Part shown: positions 42,829-51,748 of the stretch, piece by piece
How the letters are laid out: every line of letters starts with the position of its first letter
Numbering within the stretch: the first letter of the stretch is position 1
Assembly (NCBI RefSeq): GCF_000378125.1
Contig: NZ_KB899241.1
Span: forward strand, 186,001-250,000
Length of the DNA stretch: 64,000 nucleotides
Direction: 5' to 3'
Source of the DNA: Rudaea cellulosilytica DSM 22992
Lineage (GTDB): Bacteria; Pseudomonadota; Gammaproteobacteria; Xanthomonadales; Rhodanobacteraceae
Notes under the pieces: model-generated
The model's input: only the letters and a program-made list of their open reading frames with translations
The model's database searches: none
Told to the model about the DNA's origin: nothing
Translations under genes and position numbers: made by a program

Positions 42829-43152
42829 TCATCGCCGTGTCGCACCGAGCAGCAGCGCGGCGAGCGCGCCGGCGGCCGCGGCCGCGAGCACGGCCTGCAA
42901 CGGCCGCTCGACGATGCGCCCGCGCATCGCCGCGAGCGCATCTGCCGCGTGTTCGCGCACGCGCTCGCCCGCGTCGTCCGGCACCGGTTCTTCTATCTTC
43001 ACGCCGGCCTTGCCGCGTCGGCGGGTCGAGGATCGCGCTGTGGATGGGCGACGGCGCGAGGCGACAGGCGCTTCGGCGTCTGCTGTTTTCGCGTCGGCAG
43101 GTGGTTCGCTCGAGCGATCCTCGAAGCTATCGTCGGAAATATCTGGAGACAT
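42829..43152 (-). CDS. DUF883/ElaB-YqjD-like membrane-anchored protein
   Basis: A 107-residue protein with a highly charged, Arg/Lys/Ser-rich middle and a C-terminal Ala-rich transmembrane anchor (QAVLAAAAAGALAALLLGAT) preceded by RVREHAADALAAMRGRIVERP. This is the ElaB/YqjD layout, in which related proteins associate with inactive ribosomes at the membrane in stationary phase. AAAGGAGG is placed ideally before the ATG at 43152. It is the first gene of the four-gene cluster. Between it and the next gene upstream lie 219 bases with no visible feature. Confidence 0.82.
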   Translation of the reverse strand: MSPDISDDSFEDRSSEPPADAKTADAEAPVASRRRPSTARSSTRRRGKAGVKIEEPVPDDAGERVREHAADALAAMRGRIVERPLQAVLAAAAAGALAALLLGATRR

Positions 43153-43371
43153 GAGCCACCTCCTTTCAGGCGATGGGCACGCGGGCTTTCTGTTCCGCCG
43201 CAGCCGCACCAATCGCGATGGGGCGACCCGTTTCCCGACGGCTGCCGGCACTTACGGGTCACCCACATACCGATAGTCGCAAAAAGCGGGCGTCTATTCC
43301 TAGTGCAGCGGGTTCAGTCGTTCAGGTAGCGACCCATCCGGATGGCACCAACGTGCGGATTCCCCGCCGCT

Positions 43372-44322
43372 TCAGAACACCATGTTGAGCGCCAGCGCCG
43401 GCGTCACCGAGGCCGGCGCCGTGCTCGTGCGCGGAATCACGCGTACTCCGAGCAACAGGCCGATATTCGCGTCCCAGTTGTATTCGACCGCGGGGGCGAG
43501 TGCGAACGACGCGTGCGGCCCAGTGTCGACGCGCACGTCATCCGCCGCTGCGTCAGGCGTGGAGCGGCCGACGATGCGCGTGCTCGCGGCATGGCGATAG
43601 ACGACGTCGGCCGCGAGCACCCAGTTTTGGGTCAAGCTGTATTCGAAGGCAAGATCGACGCTGCCGACGTCGCCCGGGCTCGCCGTACCGCGGAAGCCCC
43701 GCTCCGTGCCGTAGACGCTGGCGTCCTCGATGTTCGCATCGCGCGAGAAGGCCCAGGAAAAATTCAGACGCGTGCGCAGGATGCGCCCGTTCGGCATCCA
43801 GTAATAGGTCTGCATGTACCAGCCCAGCGTAGTCGTCTGCGCGCCGCTGCCGAAGCCGTCGCCGAGATGGTTGCCGAGGTGGTCGAATTTGCCGGTCGGC
43901 AACGACTGCTGCACGTTGAACGCCATCGCCGGCAGGCCGCTGTCGGCGTCGAAGCGGGTGACGCTCCATTGCGCCTGCACGCTGACGTCGCCGATGCCGA
44001 CATGCGAAGAACCGGCACCGCCGTCGATGCGGTTGTAGCCGAAAGTCGGGATCATGCCGATGGTCAGGCGATCGGTGAGTCCGTAGTTGATGTAGGTCAG
44101 CGAGCCGAAGCCGTCGGAGTGTGGCGCCATCACGTCATATAGATACGGTTCGACCAGCCAATGTCCCTGCGGCAGCGCGCCGGCCGACGGCGCCAGCATC
44201 GGACCGGTCCACCAGGCTTCGTCCAGCGACTGGCGCGCCGACGGCTCTGCGGCATCGGCGAGCGCGCAGGCCAGCAGCGCCAAAAATCCCGCGGCACGAA
44301 CGACTGTCGATACGAACGCCAC
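43372..44322 (-). CDS. Outer-membrane beta-barrel protein of unknown role
   Basis: A 316-residue exported barrel-like protein. It starts at a GTG (44322) with GGGGGAGAG upstream, followed by a signal peptide (GFLALLACALADAAEP). The mature protein alternates short strands with many aromatic residues (YLYDVMAPHSDGFGSLTYINYGLT, GIGDVSVQAQWSVTRF, YWMPNGRILRTRLNFSWAF) and ends in LALNMVF with the C-terminal Phe expected for BAM substrates. It resembles the transporter-annotated, MetA-pathway-like barrels, but the family is not certain. It is divergent from the amgK gene. Confidence 0.75.
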   Translation of the reverse strand: MAFVSTVVRAAGFLALLACALADAAEPSARQSLDEAWWTGPMLAPSAGALPQGHWLVEPYLYDVMAPHSDGFGSLTYINYGLTDRLTIGMIPTFGYNRIDGGAGSSHVGIGDVSVQAQWSVTRFDADSGLPAMAFNVQQSLPTGKFDHLGNHLGDGFGSGAQTTTLGWYMQTYYWMPNGRILRTRLNFSWAFSRDANIEDASVYGTERGFRGTASPGDVGSVDLAFEYSLTQNWVLAADVVYRHAASTRIVGRSTPDAAADDVRVDTGPHASFALAPAVEYNWDANIGLLLGVRVIPRTSTAPASVTPALALNMVF

Positions 44323-44470
44323 GATCGAGCTCTCCCCCGCCAAAGTGCGCCTATGCTGGCCGTTGACCTGTCGACACGACAGGGTCACTGCGCAGCAAAT
44401 CGACGGGGCCAATTCCGCATATGTCGCGGGCCCGTGCATCGCCGCGACCGCAGCCGCTACACTGCCGCGC

Positions 44471-45493
44471 ATGACCGATCCGCAATCGTCCCGACGCAGC
44501 GAACTGCAGGCTTTCGTCGCCGCGCATTTTCCGCAAGATGGCTTCACTCTGGCCCCCGCCTCGGCCGACGCGAGCTTCCGCAGCTACTGGCGCGTCGACA
44601 TCGGCGGCGAAACGCGTGTCGTCATGGACGCGCCGCCGGACAAGGAAGACATCGCACCGTGGCTCGACATCGGCGCGCGCTTGCATGATGCGGGCCTGCA
44701 CACGCCGCAAGTGTTCGCGGTCGACCACGCACGCGGCTTCATCCTCATGGAAGACCTCGGCAACCGCACCTACCTGCCTGAGTTGAACGCGGCCAGCGCG
44801 GACGCGCTCTACGGCGACGCACTCGATGCGCTGCTGACGATGCAGACGCGCGTGTCGCCGGCGGGCCTGCCTGCATTCGACGAAGCCCTGCTCCGTACCG
44901 GAATGGAAAATCTGCCGATCTGGCTGTTCGAACGGCACCTCGGTTTCGTGCCCGACAGCGAGGATCGCGCCACGATCGAGGCGGCATTCGCCATGCTCGT
45001 CGCCAATGCGCGCGCACAGCCGCAGGTGTTCGTGCATCGCGACTTCCACAGCCGCAACCTGATGATCGCGACGCGCGGCAACCCGGGGATAATCGATTTC
45101 CAAGGCGCACTGCACGGCCCGATCGCCTATGACCTCGCCTCGCTGCTGCGCGATTGCTATATCGCCTGGCCGCGCGAGCGCGTCGACGTGTGGATGCGCG
45201 AATACCACCAGCGCCTGCGCACAGCCGCGGTCATCGATGCCGATGCGGCCACGTTCCGGCGCTGGTTCGACCTTATCGGACTGCAGCGACACACACGCCT
45301 GCTCGGCCAGTTCTGCCGACTCAACTATCGCGACGGCAAGCCCGGCTATCTCAACGATCTGCCGCAGACCCTGCGCTACGTGCTCGATGTCGCGCGCGGC
45401 TATCGCGAGCTTGCCACATTCGCCGCGCTGATCGAACGCGCCGTCGGCGACCGCGACATCACGCGCCCGCGCGCGCGGGAGCAGCCTGCGTGA
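44471..45493 (+). CDS. amgK: N-acetylmuramate/N-acetylglucosamine kinase AmgK
   Basis: A 340-residue aminoglycoside-phosphotransferase-fold kinase. AmgK phosphorylates the anomeric position of MurNAc for peptidoglycan recycling. Marks: ASADASFRSYWRV near the N-terminus, VVMDAPPDKED, GFILMEDLGNRTYL, and the Brenner motif VHRDFHSRNLMI with GIIDFQGALHGPIAYDLASLL. It overlaps the next gene, murU, by 4 bases (GTGA), and this pairing makes the AmgK assignment strong over a generic phosphotransferase. Confidence 0.92.
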   Translation: MTDPQSSRRSELQAFVAAHFPQDGFTLAPASADASFRSYWRVDIGGETRVVMDAPPDKEDIAPWLDIGARLHDAGLHTPQVFAVDHARGFILMEDLGNRTYLPELNAASADALYGDALDALLTMQTRVSPAGLPAFDEALLRTGMENLPIWLFERHLGFVPDSEDRATIEAAFAMLVANARAQPQVFVHRDFHSRNLMIATRGNPGIIDFQGALHGPIAYDLASLLRDCYIAWPRERVDVWMREYHQRLRTAAVIDADAATFRRWFDLIGLQRHTRLLGQFCRLNYRDGKPGYLNDLPQTLRYVLDVARGYRELATFAALIERAVGDRDITRPRAREQPA

Positions 45494-46194
45494 TCGAGCG
45501 CGCCCTGATCTTCGCCGCCGGCCGCGGCGAGCGCATGCGTCCGCTCACCGACGCGACGGCGAAGCCGTTGCTCAAAGTCGCCGGCAAGCGCCTGATCGAA
45601 TACCACCTCGAAAGCCTCGCACGCGCGGGCGTGCGCGAGGTCGTCATCAATACCTCGCATCTCGCCGAGCAGTTTCCGGCCGCGCTCGGCGACGGCTCGC
45701 GCTGGAATTTGCGCATCCGCTATTCGTACGAAGGCCCGACGCCGCTCGAAACCGGCGGCGGCATGCGCCATGCACTGCCCTTGCTCGGGGCCGCCCCGTT
45801 CATCGCCGTGAACGGGGATATTTTTACCAATCTGGATTTTTCCACTTTGCCGCAAAATCCATCCGGGCTGGCGCATCTCGTCCTGGTCGACAATCCGCCG
45901 CAGCATCCGCGCGGAGATTTCGTGCTGCGCGGCGGTTGGCTATACGACGAGGAAACGCCGCGGCTCACGTTCGCCGGCATCGGCGTTTACCGGCCCGAAC
46001 TCATCGCCGCGCACGCGCCCGGAAGATTTCCGCTCGCGCCCCTCTTGCGCGAGGCGATGCGAGCGGCAAGAATCTCGGGCGAGCATCACCGCGGCGTGTG
46101 GGCCGACATCGGTACGGCGCAACGGCTGGCGACGCTCGAAGCCGACATCCTGGGGGAGCAGGGCGTCGTGCAGCAGAACCCGCAGGTCGGGTAG
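45490..46194 (+). CDS. murU: MurNAc-1-phosphate uridylyltransferase MurU
   Basis: A 234-residue nucleotidyltransferase. It has the IFAAGRGERMRPLTDATAKPLLKVAGK nucleotide loop, NTSHLAEQF, PLETGGGMRHALPLL, AVNGDIFTNLD and a GVWADIGTAQRL end. It uses a GTG start inside the amgK stop. MurU converts MurNAc-1-P to UDP-MurNAc, bypassing de novo synthesis and conferring intrinsic fosfomycin tolerance in pseudomonads. The length equals that of known MurU proteins. Confidence 0.93.
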   Translation: MIERALIFAAGRGERMRPLTDATAKPLLKVAGKRLIEYHLESLARAGVREVVINTSHLAEQFPAALGDGSRWNLRIRYSYEGPTPLETGGGMRHALPLLGAAPFIAVNGDIFTNLDFSTLPQNPSGLAHLVLVDNPPQHPRGDFVLRGGWLYDEETPRLTFAGIGVYRPELIAAHAPGRFPLAPLLREAMRAARISGEHHRGVWADIGTAQRLATLEADILGEQGVVQQNPQVG

Positions 46195-46367
46195 TACCTG
46201 CAATCCACGCGGACCGCATCGCGGTGTGCGGTGGTGCGCTCGACCCGGACCAACACGGACTGCTCGCCGACAGGCTGTCGACAAACACGGTTTTCGGTCG
46301 TGGCGTCATCGCGGCGCAATCTGTCGCGGTTCAAATCGTTTGATTGACGCAAACATGGAGACCGTTC

Positions 46368-49181
46368 ATGCCTCATCTCGCAGCACGCCGTCGTCTCGCG
46401 CTCGTCATCGCTCTGGCACTGGGCATCGGCAGCCCGCTCGCCATCGCCGCACCCTCGAGCATTGATTACGAAGACCACTTCGAATTCGACGCAAGCCTCG
46501 ATGCTCCGTATCTCGCCGATGTGGCGCACAGCCGCGAATTCACCCTGCACTTGCGTTTCCCCGGTGCGGCCGACGGCAGCGTCATCGGCTGGAAGCTGGA
46601 AATCGTCGATGCCAACGGCGCCGTCGTGCGCACATGGCGCGGCGAGGAAAACCTGCAGCGCGGTTCCGTTGACGCGCAGGTGCGCTGGTCCGAGTTCGAT
46701 CCGCAGAACAGCGCACTGCCGAACGGCATTTACACCGCGCGCATGTCTGCGTACGCGTTGCCGTCCTACCTCGGCGGCGGTGACACGTACGGCACGCTCG
46801 CGCAGCGCGTGGATGCCGCGCTGGGCAATTCCTCGAACGACATCATCGAACAGGATTCCGAAGTCAAGGTGGGCTATGTCGAGCCGCCGCTGATGCCCGC
46901 ATTCGCGCCGCTGCCAACGAACGCTTCTACGCACGCATCGCAGCCGGACTCGACGGGCCCGCAATCGGCGCAGGCCGCACGCCAATCGACGATCGACTCC
47001 ACCTCGGCTACCGCGAGCCTGCCCTACACGGTCTACTACGGCAACCTGCACAGCCAGACCGGCCTGTCCGACGGCAGCGGTTATCCGCTGTCGAGCTGCA
47101 ACAGCGAGCAGAACCCGCAGAGCGGCACGGGCGGCAATGCGACTGCCGCCTACACCTATGCGATGAACCACGGTCTCGATTTTCTTATGACCAGCGAACA
47201 CAACCACATGTTCGATGGTTCGACCAGCACCAATACCTCGGCCAATCCGACTTCGGTCAAGGCGCTGTACCAGTCCGGCCAGACGATGATGAGCAACTGG
47301 AACGCCTCCCACACCAACTTCCTCGCCCTGGCGGGCATGGAGTGGGGCGTGATCAGCAACGGCGGCCATATGAACGTCTTCAACGCCGACAAGCTAGTGG
47401 AATGGGAGTACAACAGCTCGAACCAGTTGCTCGGCGACATCTTCGTGGCGAAGAGCGACTACGCCAGCATGTACACGACGATGAAGAACAACGGCTGGAT
47501 CGGCCAGTTCAACCATCCGGCCAGCACCGGCCAGTTCACGATCAACGGAACCGACCTCGCCTACACCGCCGACGGCGATGCGGTGATGGTCACTTGCGAA
47601 ATCATGAATTCGTCCGCCTTCTCGAACGTCGAAGACGAGTCGCAGGGCGCGGGCGGTGGCTACGCGGCCGCGTGCAACAAGCTGCTCGAAGCCGGCTACC
47701 ACGTCGCCTTCTCGTCCGACCAGGACAACCACTGCGCCAACTGGGGTGCCAGCTACAGCAACCGCACCGGCGTGCTGCTGCCGACCGGCCAGGCGCTGAA
47801 CCGCACGAACTTCCTCGCCGCACTGCAAGCGCGCCACGTGTTCGCTACCTGGGACAAGACCGCGCAGATCGTGCTGACCACCGACGGCGGCCACATCATG
47901 GGCGACCAGTTCAGCCATTCGGGCGCACTCACCCTCACCGTCAACTATGCGCCCGGCACCGGCCGCAGCGCATCGACCGTGAAGATCTACCAAGGCGTAC
48001 CGGGCAGCAATGGCACGGTCACCTCGACCACGCTGAGCGGCAATACCTACACGACCACACCGGCGAACGGCAGCTACTTCTACTATGCCGTGGTCACCCA
48101 GGACAACGGCACGCAGCTTTACTCCGCGCCGGTGTGGGTGAACCAGGGCGCGAGCAGCGGCGATACGACACCGCCGACGGTCAGCGCCTCCGAATCGGGC
48201 ACGAGCGGCACGATCACGCTGTCGGCCACGGCCAGCGACAACGTCGGCGTGAGCAAGGTCGAGTTCTACGTTGACAACGTACTCAACGCGACCGACACGA
48301 CCTCGCCGTACTCGTCCACGCTCGACTCGACCACGCTCGCCAACGGCAGCCACAACCTGGTCGCCAAGGCCTATGACGCGGCCGGCAATATCGGCACGAG
48401 CAGCACGGTCGCTTTCTCGGTCAGCAACTCGACGACCGACACGACACCGCCGACCGTGAGCGCCTCCGAATCGGGCACGAGCGGCACGATCACGCTGTCG
48501 GCCACGGCCAGCGACAACGTCGGCGTGAGCAAGGTCGAGTTCTACGTCGACAATGCGCTCAAGGCGACCGACACGGCCTCGCCGTACTCGTCCACGCTCG
48601 ATTCGACCACGCTCGCCAACGGCAGCCACAACCTCGTCGCCAAGGCCTATGACGCGGCCGGCAACGTCGGCACGAGTTCAACGGTCGCATTCTCAGTCAG
48701 CAACACGGTCACCGCGACCGAACTGATCACGAACGGCGGCTTCGAATCCGGCAGCACTGGCTGGACCGCGACAAGCGGCGTGATCACGAATCAGACCGGC
48801 GAGTCGGCGCATGCCGGAAGCTACTACGCCTGGCTCGACGGCTACGGCGCGGCTACGACCGACACGGTCAAGCAGAGCGTGTCGATTCCCTCGGCCGCGA
48901 CCACGGCGACGCTGTCGTTCTGGCTGCACGTCGACACCGCCGAGACGACCACGACGACCAAGTACGACACGCTGACCGTGCAACTGCTCAACAGCTCGGG
49001 CACCGTGTTGACGACACTGGCGACCTACTCGAACCTCAACGCGAACACGGGTTACGCGCAAAAGAGCTTCGATGTGAGCACGTACAAGGGCCAGACCGTG
49101 CAGGTCTACTTCAAGGGCGTCGAGGACAGCGCGTACCAGACCTCGTTCGTCATCGACGACGTCAGCCTGAAGTCGCAGTAA
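46368..49181 (+). CDS. Secreted PHP/CehA-like metallohydrolase with Ig-like repeats and C-terminal carbohydrate-binding-like domain
   Basis: A 937-residue exported protein. After a signal peptide (LALVIALALGIGSPLAIA) comes a domain with a PHP-type metal site: NLHSQTGLSDG (His228), FLMTSEHNHMF (Glu277-His-Asn-His280), AGMEWGV, GQFNHP and FSSDQDNHC. Two near-identical bacterial Ig-like modules follow (each 92 residues, TVSASESGTSGTITLSATAS core), then a jelly-roll module beginning ITNGGFESGSTGWTA. GGAGA precedes the ATG at 46368; a TTG at 46344 is also in frame. Such proteins hydrolyse phosphoesters or related compounds; the substrate is unknown. Confidence 0.85.
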   Translation: MPHLAARRRLALVIALALGIGSPLAIAAPSSIDYEDHFEFDASLDAPYLADVAHSREFTLHLRFPGAADGSVIGWKLEIVDANGAVVRTWRGEENLQRGSVDAQVRWSEFDPQNSALPNGIYTARMSAYALPSYLGGGDTYGTLAQRVDAALGNSSNDIIEQDSEVKVGYVEPPLMPAFAPLPTNASTHASQPDSTGPQSAQAARQSTIDSTSATASLPYTVYYGNLHSQTGLSDGSGYPLSSCNSEQNPQSGTGGNATAAYTYAMNHGLDFLMTSEHNHMFDGSTSTNTSANPTSVKALYQSGQTMMSNWNASHTNFLALAGMEWGVISNGGHMNVFNADKLVEWEYNSSNQLLGDIFVAKSDYASMYTTMKNNGWIGQFNHPASTGQFTINGTDLAYTADGDAVMVTCEIMNSSAFSNVEDESQGAGGGYAAACNKLLEAGYHVAFSSDQDNHCANWGASYSNRTGVLLPTGQALNRTNFLAALQARHVFATWDKTAQIVLTTDGGHIMGDQFSHSGALTLTVNYAPGTGRSASTVKIYQGVPGSNGTVTSTTLSGNTYTTTPANGSYFYYAVVTQDNGTQLYSAPVWVNQGASSGDTTPPTVSASESGTSGTITLSATASDNVGVSKVEFYVDNVLNATDTTSPYSSTLDSTTLANGSHNLVAKAYDAAGNIGTSSTVAFSVSNSTTDTTPPTVSASESGTSGTITLSATASDNVGVSKVEFYVDNALKATDTASPYSSTLDSTTLANGSHNLVAKAYDAAGNVGTSSTVAFSVSNTVTATELITNGGFESGSTGWTATSGVITNQTGESAHAGSYYAWLDGYGAATTDTVKQSVSIPSAATTATLSFWLHVDTAETTTTTKYDTLTVQLLNSSGTVLTTLATYSNLNANTGYAQKSFDVSTYKGQTVQVYFKGVEDSAYQTSFVIDDVSLKSQ
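48162..48713 (+). repeat. Two tandem 276-bp Ig-module repeats
   Basis: The modules begin with GAT/GAC-ACGACACCGCCGAC at 48162 and 48438, 276 bp (92 codons) apart. They differ by only a few substitutions over their length, including silent ones, which points to a recent duplication or gene conversion. Confidence 0.85.
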
Positions 49182-49190
49182 CCGGGCTAG

Positions 49191-49226
49191 CCAAGCGGCG
49201 CGCCCGCGGGACCGGGCGCGCCTTGG
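49191..49226 (+). terminator. Strong hairpin after the PHP gene (putative terminator)
   Basis: A 9-bp perfect stem (GGCGCGCCC / GGGCGCGCC, 8-base loop) is flanked by CCAA and TTGG arms that extend it. There is no T-run, so it may be a terminator or only an mRNA stabiliser. Confidence 0.5.
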
Positions 49227-49318
49227 CACGAATCCGGCGCGGCGTGCCAGTTCCGGAATGACTTTCCCCCACCCGTGTGGGAACACGATAGATCGGGGTG
49301 CTGCGGTACAATCCCGCC

Positions 49319-49576
49319 ATGCGCATCCTCCTGCAAACCCAGCCGCAAGCTGCCGAAGCGCCACGCTACTATCAGATCCAGTTGCAACAGGATTTGCTCG
49401 GTGGCTGGACGCTGACGCGCGAGTGGGGCCAGCAGGGCGGACGCGCAAGCCTGAAGCGCGAGGTATTCCTCGAACGCGACGACGCGCTCGCCGCGTTCGA
49501 GCACGCGCGCGACACGCAGATCAAGCGTGGCTTTCGCCTGATGTTCAGTCAGGGAATCGATTCGCCGTACTCTTAG
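49319..49576 (+). CDS. Small WGR-domain protein
   Basis: An 85-residue protein that is a single WGR-like domain (YYQIQLQQDLLGGWTLTREWGQQGGRASLKREVFLERDDALAAFE), with the Trp-Gly-x pattern written as EWGQQGG. WGR domains bind nucleic acids or mediate polymerase/ligase accessory functions. No strong ribosome-binding site is seen before the ATG. It lies 43 bp before hemE. The role in this setting is unknown. Confidence 0.7.
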   Translation: MRILLQTQPQAAEAPRYYQIQLQQDLLGGWTLTREWGQQGGRASLKREVFLERDDALAAFEHARDTQIKRGFRLMFSQGIDSPYS

Positions 49577-49580
49577 CCCT

Positions 49581-49601
49581 TCTTCTCCCGCCTGGAGAAG
49601 A
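49581..49601 (+). other. 8-bp perfect hairpin between WGR gene and hemE
   Basis: TCTTCTCC and GGAGAAGA arms with a 5-base loop sit 5 bp after the WGR stop and 17 bp before the hemE start. It could weaken readthrough, stabilise mRNA, or mask a GGAGA ribosome-binding site (inference). Confidence 0.4.
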
Positions 49602-49618
49602 GACCAAAAGAAACTTCC

Positions 49619-50674
49619 ATGCAAAACGATCGTTTCCTGCGCGCGCTTGCGCGCCACCCCGTCGATGCCACACCAGTCTGGATCATGCGCCAGGCCGGAC
49701 GCTACCTGCCCGAGTACCGCGCCACGCGCGCACGCGCCGGCAGCTTCGTCAATCTGTGCAAGACGCCCGAGTTGGCCTGCGAGGTCACGCTGCAACCGAT
49801 CGCGCGCTATCCGCTCGACGCGGCGATCCTGTTCTCCGACATCCTGACGATTCCCGATGCAATGGGCCTGGGCCTGTCGGTCGACGAAGGCGTTGGTCCA
49901 CGCTTCGCGAAGACCGTGCGCACGCTGGCCGAGATTGAAGCGCTCGGCGTGCCCGATGCGGAAACCGATCTGCGCTATGTCATGGACGCGGTTCGCCTGA
50001 TCCGCCGTGAGCTCGACGGCAAAGTGCCGCTGATCGGCTTCGCCGGCAGCCCGTGGACGCTGGCCTGCTACATGGTCGAAGGTGCGGGCTCGGCGAGCTT
50101 CGCGCGACCGAAGGCGCTCGCACTCGAGGCGCCGGCGACGATGCACAAGCTGCTCGACGTGGTTGCGCGTTCGGTCGCCGCCTATCTTGCCGCACAAGCC
50201 GCGGCCGGCGCGCAAGCACTGATGGTGTTCGACACCTGGGGCGGCCTTCTGGCGCCGGCGATGTTCCGCGAATTCTCGCTGCGCTATCTCGCGCAGATCG
50301 CGCAGACCCTGAAGAACGATGCCGTTGCAAAAAACTTGCCGCTGATTCTTTTTTCCAAGGGCGCGAACGGCCATCTCGAAGCGCTCGCCGACACCGGCTG
50401 CGACGCACTCGGCCTCGACTGGACGATCGGCCTCGACGAGGCGCGCATGCGGGTCGGTGCGCGCGTCGCGCTGCAGGGCAATCTCGACCCGGCCGTGCTG
50501 CATGCGAGTCCCGAAGCGATCCGCGCCGAGGTCGGCCGCGCGCTCGCGGATTTCGGCGCGCATCCGGGCCATGTGTTCAACCTCGGCCACGGCATCACGC
50601 CCGATGTCGATCCCGATCGCCTCGGCGTGCTGATCGACGCCGTGCACGAACTCAGCGCCGGCAAACTCGGCTAG
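49619..50674 (+). CDS. hemE: Uroporphyrinogen decarboxylase
   Basis: A 351-residue HemE that removes four carboxyl groups from uroporphyrinogen III in heme synthesis. Signature [14 protein letters not shown] near the N-terminus, [39 protein letters not shown] and the C-terminal [13 protein letters not shown] are all present. It follows the WGR gene and overlaps the convergent DUF900 gene by 4 bases. Confidence 0.97.
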   Translation: MQNDRFLRALARHPVDATPVWIMRQAGRYLPEYRATRARAGSFVNLCKTPELACEVTLQPIARYPLDAAILFSDILTIPDAMGLGLSVDEGVGPRFAKTVRTLAEIEALGVPDAETDLRYVMDAVRLIRRELDGKVPLIGFAGSPWTLACYMVEGAGSASFARPKALALEAPATMHKLLDVVARSVAAYLAAQAAAGAQALMVFDTWGGLLAPAMFREFSLRYLAQIAQTLKNDAVAKNLPLILFSKGANGHLEALADTGCDALGLDWTIGLDEARMRVGARVALQGNLDPAVLHASPEAIRAEVGRALADFGAHPGHVFNLGHGITPDVDPDRLGVLIDAVHELSAGKLG

Positions 50675-51705
50675 GCCGGTGCGGCTGCCGGCATCGGAAT
50701 AGGCTGCGGCGCTGCCGGTTGTGCGTACGGCGCGACATCACGCGCGATGTAGTTGCGATCGACGCCGCGCAGGATATTGCGCACGACAGCGATCGCCGGC
50801 GACGACTCGAACACGGCAGAATGCGCGCTGTCCTGCGTGTCGATGTAGTCGCTGACGTCGAACTCGAACACGTTGTCCCAGACATTGCCCGGATCGGCGA
50901 GACCGCTGCGCCCGAGCCGGCGCGTGCCGAAGTGCTTGAGCCCCGCCGACATGCCGAGCACCTGGTCGAGGCCGGTGTACAGCGCGGCGATGCGATAGCA
51001 CAGGTTGGCCATCAGGTTGCCATCGCTGCCGGATGGTTGGTCGCGCTCGAACAGGTCGTTGTCGACGTCGGCCGCGATCATGACGAACTGGTTGATCAAG
51101 CTGACGAGTTGTGGGTCGTTGAGCTGCTTCGACGCCGCGACGAGCGCCTCCTGCATCACGTAGTTGCCCATGCTGTGCGCGAGTACCGATACCTTCATGC
51201 GGCAGAACTTGCCCGGATCGTCGGTACGCGCGGCAATGCGCTGGCGCACGGTCAGGTAATCGCTGAGTTCGACCAGCAGCCCAGAAAGATCGGGCGCGCT
51301 GTCACGCGCACTCTCGCGATCGGGCAGGTAACCGGCGACGTTGCCTTTCGACGGCCAGGAGTACAGCACGAGCTGGCCCATGTCGCCGGCGCCTTCCATG
51401 AGGCCGTTCTTGATCAACAGATAATCGTTGACGGTGTCTTCCCAGTCCGAGTTGTAGCCATGCACGAACAGGCAGAGCAGCTTCTGATCTTCGTGTTCGG
51501 CCTCGGGCACGATCGGGCACTCGGTGCCGATCGCCTTCAACTGTGCGACGAAGGCCTGGCGCGTCACCTTGGTCCACGCCGCGAGCGTATGCAGTTTGCC
51601 GGGATCGGCATCGGCCGGCGCGGTGTAGAAGCCCATCGTCGCCAGGCGCGAACCGAGTCGGTCGTCCTCGCGATTGCGATTGCTGATCATCAGGTAGGGG
51701 CGCAT
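50671..51705 (-). CDS. DUF900-type alpha/beta hydrolase
   Basis: A 344-residue hydrolase of the DUF900 (esterase-like) family: [17 protein letters not shown] as the oxyanion-loop region, [14 protein letters not shown] and the nucleophile elbow [13 protein letters not shown]. No signal peptide. The C-terminus is Pro/Ala rich (low complexity). GGAGG sits ideally before the ATG at 51705; the longer ORF is rejected. The biological substrate is not known. Confidence 0.88.
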   Translation of the reverse strand: MRPYLMISNRNREDDRLGSRLATMGFYTAPADADPGKLHTLAAWTKVTRQAFVAQLKAIGTECPIVPEAEHEDQKLLCLFVHGYNSDWEDTVNDYLLIKNGLMEGAGDMGQLVLYSWPSKGNVAGYLPDRESARDSAPDLSGLLVELSDYLTVRQRIAARTDDPGKFCRMKVSVLAHSMGNYVMQEALVAASKQLNDPQLVSLINQFVMIAADVDNDLFERDQPSGSDGNLMANLCYRIAALYTGLDQVLGMSAGLKHFGTRRLGRSGLADPGNVWDNVFEFDVSDYIDTQDSAHSAVFESSPAIAVVRNILRGVDRNYIARDVAPYAQPAAPQPIPMPAAAPA

Positions 51706-51748
51706 GGCATTGCCTCCGGCCGCAGTGATACGAAGCCCGATTATGCCC

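Noticed and set aside
48162-48713. Ig-module repeat as a mobile element
   Set aside because: It is an in-frame coding duplication with no terminal inverted repeats or transposase.
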